Below, piece after piece: positions 60,552 through 64,000 of a DNA stretch of 64,000 bases (its first letter is position 1; each line of letters begins with the position of its first letter). Made by a program: the position numbers and the translations under genes. The notes under the pieces are model-generated. The model was given only the letters and a program-made list of their open reading frames with translations, searched no databases and had not been told where the DNA came from. Source of the stretch: Pseudomonas sp. PH1b (GTDB taxonomy: Bacteria > Pseudomonadota > Gammaproteobacteria > Pseudomonadales > Pseudomonadaceae); assembly GCF_000633395.1 (NCBI RefSeq), contig NZ_AYMU01000022.1, forward strand, positions 45,682 through 109,681. The letters run 5' to 3'.

Positions 60552-61403
60552 TCAACGGGCACCCAGCCGGGCGGTGATTCGCGCGTACTCGTCCTTGATC
60601 GGCTCGAAGCCGTACTTCTCCTCCAAGCGTTTGACGATGAAATGCCCGCGGGCCATGTCCTGGTAGAAGTCGGTAAACAGTGCATTGATGGTGGCGCCGG
60701 TAAAGGCGCCGATCACCGGCACCGCTTGCGCTGCGAACTTGCTGGAGATGGTCACGCCGAAACGCGAAGCGACTTTCTCGATCAGCAGCGCCAGCCACTT
60801 GCCCACCTGCCCCGGCGACAGCCTGCCTGCGGCGCCGGCACCCTGCTTCGCTGCCATGGCCGCCAGTTCCTTGGACAATTGCTGCATGGCCTGGGTAGTG
60901 AAACTGCGGGTAATGTAATAGCCGGTTTCCGTAGCGTCATCGGCCTGGGTATTGCCGCCCATGGCAAACACCTCGATGCACGCCTGCTTGGTGGCGAAGT
61001 CATCCAGGTCGAAACCTTCACTGCGGGCAATATCGGCCACCGAGCGCATCATGATGGTGGTGGAGATCGGCAGTTCGACAAACAAAGCGGCAAAACCAAA
61101 GGCCCCACCTACCGCACCCGAGGTAGCTGCATAGACCTTGTGCAACAGGTTCGATGCCTGCTTCTTCGGGCTGTTTTCCAGGCTCCACAACGCTGCGTCG
61201 GCGGAGGAATGCAAGGCCGCCACCACGGCGCCGTTGATCTTCTTCGAGACCGATGCCGGCAAGGCCTTGACCGCGCTCTCGATGGGCGAGCCGATCAGGC
61301 CGGAGATCCTCGCAGTCAAGGAGGGAGACTCCAGCAAGGCCACCGCCTGCCGCAATTGCTTGTAGTCCTCGGGATGGTCCTGGATGCTCAATCGCTTCTC
61401 CAT
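60552..61403 (-). CDS. EcsC-family protein
   Basis: Encodes 283 residues. The EcsC core has GAVGGAFGFAALFVELPIST, then TTIMMRSVADIARSEGFDLD and AQAVPVIGAFTGATINALFT, with the family's hydrophobic Gly-rich segments. EcsC proteins are membrane-associated with unknown function, sometimes near transport or defence genes. Start MEKRLSIQ is the first family-like ATG. It precedes the GNAT gene by 13 bp. Confidence 0.85.
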   Translation of the reverse strand: MEKRLSIQDHPEDYKQLRQAVALLESPSLTARISGLIGSPIESAVKALPASVSKKINGAVVAALHSSADAALWSLENSPKKQASNLLHKVYAATSGAVGGAFGFAALFVELPISTTIMMRSVADIARSEGFDLDDFATKQACIEVFAMGGNTQADDATETGYYITRSFTTQAMQQLSKELAAMAAKQGAGAAGRLSPGQVGKWLALLIEKVASRFGVTISSKFAAQAVPVIGAFTGATINALFTDFYQDMARGHFIVKRLEEKYGFEPIKDEYARITARLGAR

Positions 61404-61483
61404 TGAATGATCTGTTGTGCGCTTATCAATCATCTTTCTGCGGCCTGGTCGGGTGGGCTGCCTTGGCGCAGGAACACCTGCAT

Positions 61484-61771
61484 TCAGTCAAACCCTACAT
61501 CAGCGGCGGACTCCGGGTATTGGACCGTCATCCTGGCCAGGCATTCCGTCATCAAGCGCGCATCCTCGGGCAGGCGCTGGCACAGCGCCGGCCAACCCAC
61601 GAACTGAATGTGAAGAGGCAGGCAGACCAGCCCACTGATGGCGTCCCAGAACGCATCCCAGTTACAGCCGTACCAGTCGGGAAAATCCAGGGCGTCTCTC
61701 AAGGTCAGATGCAATTGCCGAGAGCTCGTCACGGCGCTCAAGTCCACTGTTATCACCGCTGCACGGTCCAT
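61484..61771 (-). CDS. Barstar-like ribonuclease inhibitor
   Basis: Encodes about 95 residues. The barstar core is ALDFPDWYGCNWDAFWDAIS (residues 27-46), with the acidic face that plugs the active site of barnase-type RNases, followed by PLHIQFVGWPAL. Barstar proteins neutralise secreted or intracellular RNases; here no barnase gene is adjacent. A start three codons upstream is open, but GGA 8 bp upstream favours this ATG. Orphan inhibitor in the immunity-like patchwork. Confidence 0.82.
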   Translation of the reverse strand: MDRAAVITVDLSAVTSSRQLHLTLRDALDFPDWYGCNWDAFWDAISGLVCLPLHIQFVGWPALCQRLPEDARLMTECLARMTVQYPESAADVGFD

Positions 61772-61984
61772 CGTCTGCATCCAAAGGGGTTATGTCGGTG
61801 AGCAGGATAACTTAAGTCTATGGTGCCGGCAGGCTTGGAGGACATGCCCTCCCAGACAGTACCGGGTCGTGATCGATGATCACTCACCAGATCTGGGCCA
61901 ATGGCTCAAGGTAGAATGTCGTGGCTTACGGATAGCGCCGTCAATGAGCATGCCGCCACTCTTTCCTGCAAGGACACCGACACG

Positions 61985-62278
61985 ATGAAAACCCTGGCCA
62001 ACCTGGCATTCGATTACATCTGGCACCTGATGTTTACCGATGAGGACTATCTGGAACAGGACTTGTCCGTGCGCATGCTGGAGTCCCTGGAGACCTATTT
62101 CGCAGTGATCTCCGACGCGGAAAAAGCCGCCCTGGCCCTAGTCGCCAGGGAAACCCAGGCCCGTTTGCTCGCACCTCCCGATGAACATGGCTATACCCCC
62201 AGGAGCCTGGTGACCGCCGAGCAGAAGGCGTTTCTGGAGCAAATGATCTCGGGGGAGTTCTTCAGCCAGTTCGATTGA
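61985..62278 (+). CDS. Unknown 97-residue protein
   Basis: Starts ATGAAAACCCTGG; MKTLANLAFDYIWHLMFTDE, then helices SVRMLESLETYFAVISDAEK. Acidic, soluble, helical. No family recognised. The frame extends upstream without a better start. On the same strand as two further unknown genes 72 bp and beyond, so a small operon is possible. Resembles immunity proteins in size only. Confidence 0.6.
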   Translation: MKTLANLAFDYIWHLMFTDEDYLEQDLSVRMLESLETYFAVISDAEKAALALVARETQARLLAPPDEHGYTPRSLVTAEQKAFLEQMISGEFFSQFD

Positions 62279-62350
62279 CTCACCATCGCCCTGCTCAAGC
62301 CTGACTCCTGTCGGTCATCGAAGGACGCTATCCGCCAGAGGACAACTGAC

Positions 62351-62584
62351 ATGCCTGCAGTATCCGACCACACGCTCTTCATTCCTCTGACTCCGGATGA
62401 AGCCATAGTGCTGTCCGAATTCGTCAGCCGCTTCAGCAACAGCGATCGGTTGACCCTTGAAAATCAAGCAGAACAAAGAGCCTTGGGGAACCTGTGCTGT
62501 GTATTGGAAAAGCACCTGAACCTACCCGAGGGCCGTTACGCCGATCTTCTGCAGGCCGCTTGTGAGCGGCTCAGGGATGAATAG
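62351..62584 (+). CDS. Unknown 77-residue protein
   Basis: Starts ATGCCTGCAGTATCC after GAGGACAACTGAC. Sequence begins PAVSDHTLFIPLTPDEAIVL and is acidic/helical, with two adjacent Cys in GNLCCVLEKHLNLPEG. Overlaps the following gene by 8 bp (ATGAATAG), so the two are translationally coupled. No family recognised. Confidence 0.65.
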   Translation: MPAVSDHTLFIPLTPDEAIVLSEFVSRFSNSDRLTLENQAEQRALGNLCCVLEKHLNLPEGRYADLLQAACERLRDE

Positions 62585-63464
62585 TCAAAAGGCAATCGCT
62601 TTCTACGTCGTATCCGGCCATACCCCCCTACTGAGATTTACTCATTTACCCCAGTATCAACCTGAAGCAGGTAGCAATTTGATGGATATCCAATTTCGCG
62701 GGAACGCACAGCCTGAAAACCCAGCCGTAGGCACATGCGATGAGTACAACCTGAGTGCAATTTCCAGCCTGGATGAGCTGATTGAGGCCTATCGGAAGAT
62801 CGCAGCCAACCACCCCGGCTTCAGACCACTCATCTCGCTTGATGACCTGTCCCAGGCCCGCTACACCTCCGGGCACGCGCGCAACAATCTGGGCCTGGAC
62901 GACGCCTCCGATCAGGACATCGTCGGGTTGCCTCCCGAATGCTTCGAGGACGGGGAGTACCTGGGTTATCCAACCACCAAAGCCGAGTTTGCCATCTGCT
63001 TGCGCAATTTCACCGATCTGGTCGCAGCCTCCTCGTTCGAAGACGCCTGCGCCCATGGCCTGACCCTCGACGAGCAAGCTCTTCAAGAGTGGATTGATTA
63101 TCAGGAGAATCCTGTTTCACTGCTCGACCAGCCCCTCTCGGCACTTCTGGTTCCAGTCGAACATGCCTGTCAGGCGCTGGCTGCTTTTCCCAACGGCTAT
63201 TTCAGTTGCGACCTCAACCCCGCGCAAAATTTTGCCGTCGCGCGCCATTTTGCTCTCACCCATGGTTATGAGTTGATGGGGGTGGGCGCCTCTTATCTTG
63301 GTTTCCTGCGTGCAGAGCCTCCCGAGCCATCCGTAGCCAAGGCTGTGGCGGCTGACTTTTGTGCGCTCTACAACACCGGCGATGAACACCGGCAAGCCTT
63401 GATTTCAGTCGTCACCAAGGCTATTTCCGATCGGAGCTATCTATGGCTGCGCTATGTGGAATAG
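62577..63464 (+). CDS. Unknown 295-residue protein, coupled to preceding gene
   Basis: Starts at ATGAATAG overlapping the previous stop. Opens NSQKAIAFYVVSGHTPLLRF, with a mixed alpha/beta composition and motifs such as DACAHGLTLDEQALQEWIDY. Soluble; no signal peptide or known domain. Ends near the rRNA operon. Likely works with the 77-residue partner, for example as a two-part immunity or effector unit, but this rests only on coupling. Confidence 0.68.
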   Translation: MNSQKAIAFYVVSGHTPLLRFTHLPQYQPEAGSNLMDIQFRGNAQPENPAVGTCDEYNLSAISSLDELIEAYRKIAANHPGFRPLISLDDLSQARYTSGHARNNLGLDDASDQDIVGLPPECFEDGEYLGYPTTKAEFAICLRNFTDLVAASSFEDACAHGLTLDEQALQEWIDYQENPVSLLDQPLSALLVPVEHACQALAAFPNGYFSCDLNPAQNFAVARHFALTHGYELMGVGASYLGFLRAEPPEPSVAKAVAADFCALYNTGDEHRQALISVVTKAISDRSYLWLRYVE

Positions 63465-63790
63465 CGCTTGGCGAAAGGGCTCTGAAAGCCGCATGGCGCA
63501 TGTCGCCGCACGGATAGAGGGTTAGCCCAGGTCCCCCTGCTCTTCGTGGGCTGAAGGAGCCAGAGTGCCCCAGTACATGAGTGGCCCGGGGGAGCATGGG
63601 ACGGCGCAGGGGTTGAAGACTGAAGGGTCCTGGCCAGTCTTAGGCCGCTGCCTGCACCTCATGCTCGAGGCATGAGGACGCTTGCCAGAGAAGCTTTTGC
63701 AGAAAACCCAAACCTTGGCACTGTCACCGGATGCTGGCAGCCGGGCAGTGTCACCCGAGGCATCCATCTCCCGCGGCTTTTATCTCGCGC
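63465..63790. other. Gene-free interval before the rRNA terminator
   Basis: About 325 bp between the last protein gene and the 5S terminator. Short frames on both strands lack ribosome sites. No repeat or attachment-like direct repeat is obvious. It is the 3' flank of an rRNA operon on the minus strand. Confidence 0.45.
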
Positions 63791-63827
63791 AAAAACAAAA
63801 CCCCAACTGCTTTCGCAATTGGGGTTT
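63791..63827 (-). terminator. Intrinsic terminator of the rRNA operon
   Basis: On the minus strand AAACCCCAATTGCGAAAGC pairs back to GTTGGGGTTTT and runs into GTTTTTG: a stem of eight or more pairs plus T-rich tail, about 10 bp downstream of the 5S gene. This is the expected terminator of the operon. Confidence 0.93.
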
Positions 63828-63837
63828 CGGAATTTAA

Positions 63838-63953
63838 TCTTGACGATGACCTACTCTCACATGGGGAAACCCCACACTACCATCGGCGATGCATCGTTTC
63901 ACTTCTGAGTTCGGGATGGGATCAGGTGGTTCCAACGCTCTATGGTCGTCAAG
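63838..63953 (-). rRNA. rrf: 5S ribosomal RNA (3' end of an rRNA operon)
   Basis: The minus strand reads the Pseudomonas 5S sequence almost entirely: GACGACCATAGAGCGTTGGA, CCACCTGATCCCATCCCGAA, CTCAGAAGTGAAACGATGCA, TCGCCGATGGTAGTGTGGGG, and CCCCATGTGAGAGTAGGTCA. It ends in TCGTCAAG complementary to the 5' CTTGACGA stem. The 23S gene should lie just beyond the window; the remaining 47 bp are spacer. Length about 116 nt, as expected. Confidence 0.97.
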
Positions 63954-64000
63954 AAATTCGGGTACTGAGCCGTCTTTCAACGTATCAGCAAATTGGGTAT

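Overview
The window is a GC-rich chromosomal segment from a Pseudomonas of the fluorescens lineage (protegens/chlororaphis-like). The basis is codon use, the REP-type palindromes built on GTAGGAGC...GGCGAA, AGGAGG-type ribosome sites, and family content: an exported-type malate:quinone oxidoreductase, an agu2ABCA'-type agmatine operon, FecI/FecR/TonB signalling, and a Pseudomonas-type 5S rRNA at the right edge. No phage, insertion sequence, CRISPR array or tRNA was recognised.

Layout. 0-2.7 kb: the tail of an NTF2-like immunity protein, a small DUF7832 protein, an rRNA-type methyltransferase, a three-unit tandem array of REP hairpins with an exact 110-bp period, and a GNAT acetyltransferase. 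2.8-8.1 kb: a four-gene agmatine operon (cytoplasmic agmatine deiminase, N-carbamoylputrescine amidase, PotF-like binding protein, Tat-exported agmatine deiminase) divergent from its LysR regulator. 8.2-16.7 kb: LysE exporter, LysR and GNAT genes; a FadR-type regulator with duplicated operators in front of itself and of lhgO, followed by an MHS-family transporter; then nucleotidyltransferase, DeoR and GNAT genes. 16.9-18.5 kb: mqo. 19.3-20.7 kb: an overlapping pair, a PD-(D/E)XK nuclease-like protein plus an unknown partner, preceded by 770 bp without genes. 20.8-30.9 kb: thioesterase, a double-domain tautomerase divergent from a GlxA-type regulator, a DUF1963 protein, a CAP protein, an alcohol dehydrogenase, a small membrane gene split by an amber codon, LysE, DUF1289, and a periplasmic amidohydrolase. 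31.1-33.6 kb: two divergent L,D-transpeptidases. 33.7-39.8 kb: AlkB, alpha/beta hydrolase, a chemoreceptor, and a MocR regulator divergent from an EamA exporter. 39.9-43.5 kb: a 27-residue membrane peptide, metE with its terminator, and a decayed deaminase upstream of metE. 43.6-51.2 kb: mostly single small genes. 51.6-55.7 kb: an iron-responsive sigma/anti-sigma/TonB-receptor surface-signalling unit with Fur-like boxes.

The last 8 kb (55.9-63.5 kb), between the siderophore receptor and the 5S gene of an rRNA operon, is a patchwork of small genes on both strands that resemble immunity or toxin-accessory families. It includes a barstar-like inhibitor, an Imm35/YrhB-like protein, a DUF2442-DMP19 fusion, a frameshifted receiver-like (cREC) remnant and several unknown ORFs. 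No matching toxin gene is visible, so it looks like an accessory reservoir of orphan immunity genes.

The most interesting candidates for undescribed biology are the PD-(D/E)XK pair at 19.3-20.7 kb, the orphan-immunity patchwork, the unknown pair at 46.7-48.5 kb, the two coupled micro-proteins near 48.6 kb and the amber-split membrane gene near 26.1 kb. Functions are assigned by reading motifs only; no database search was possible.
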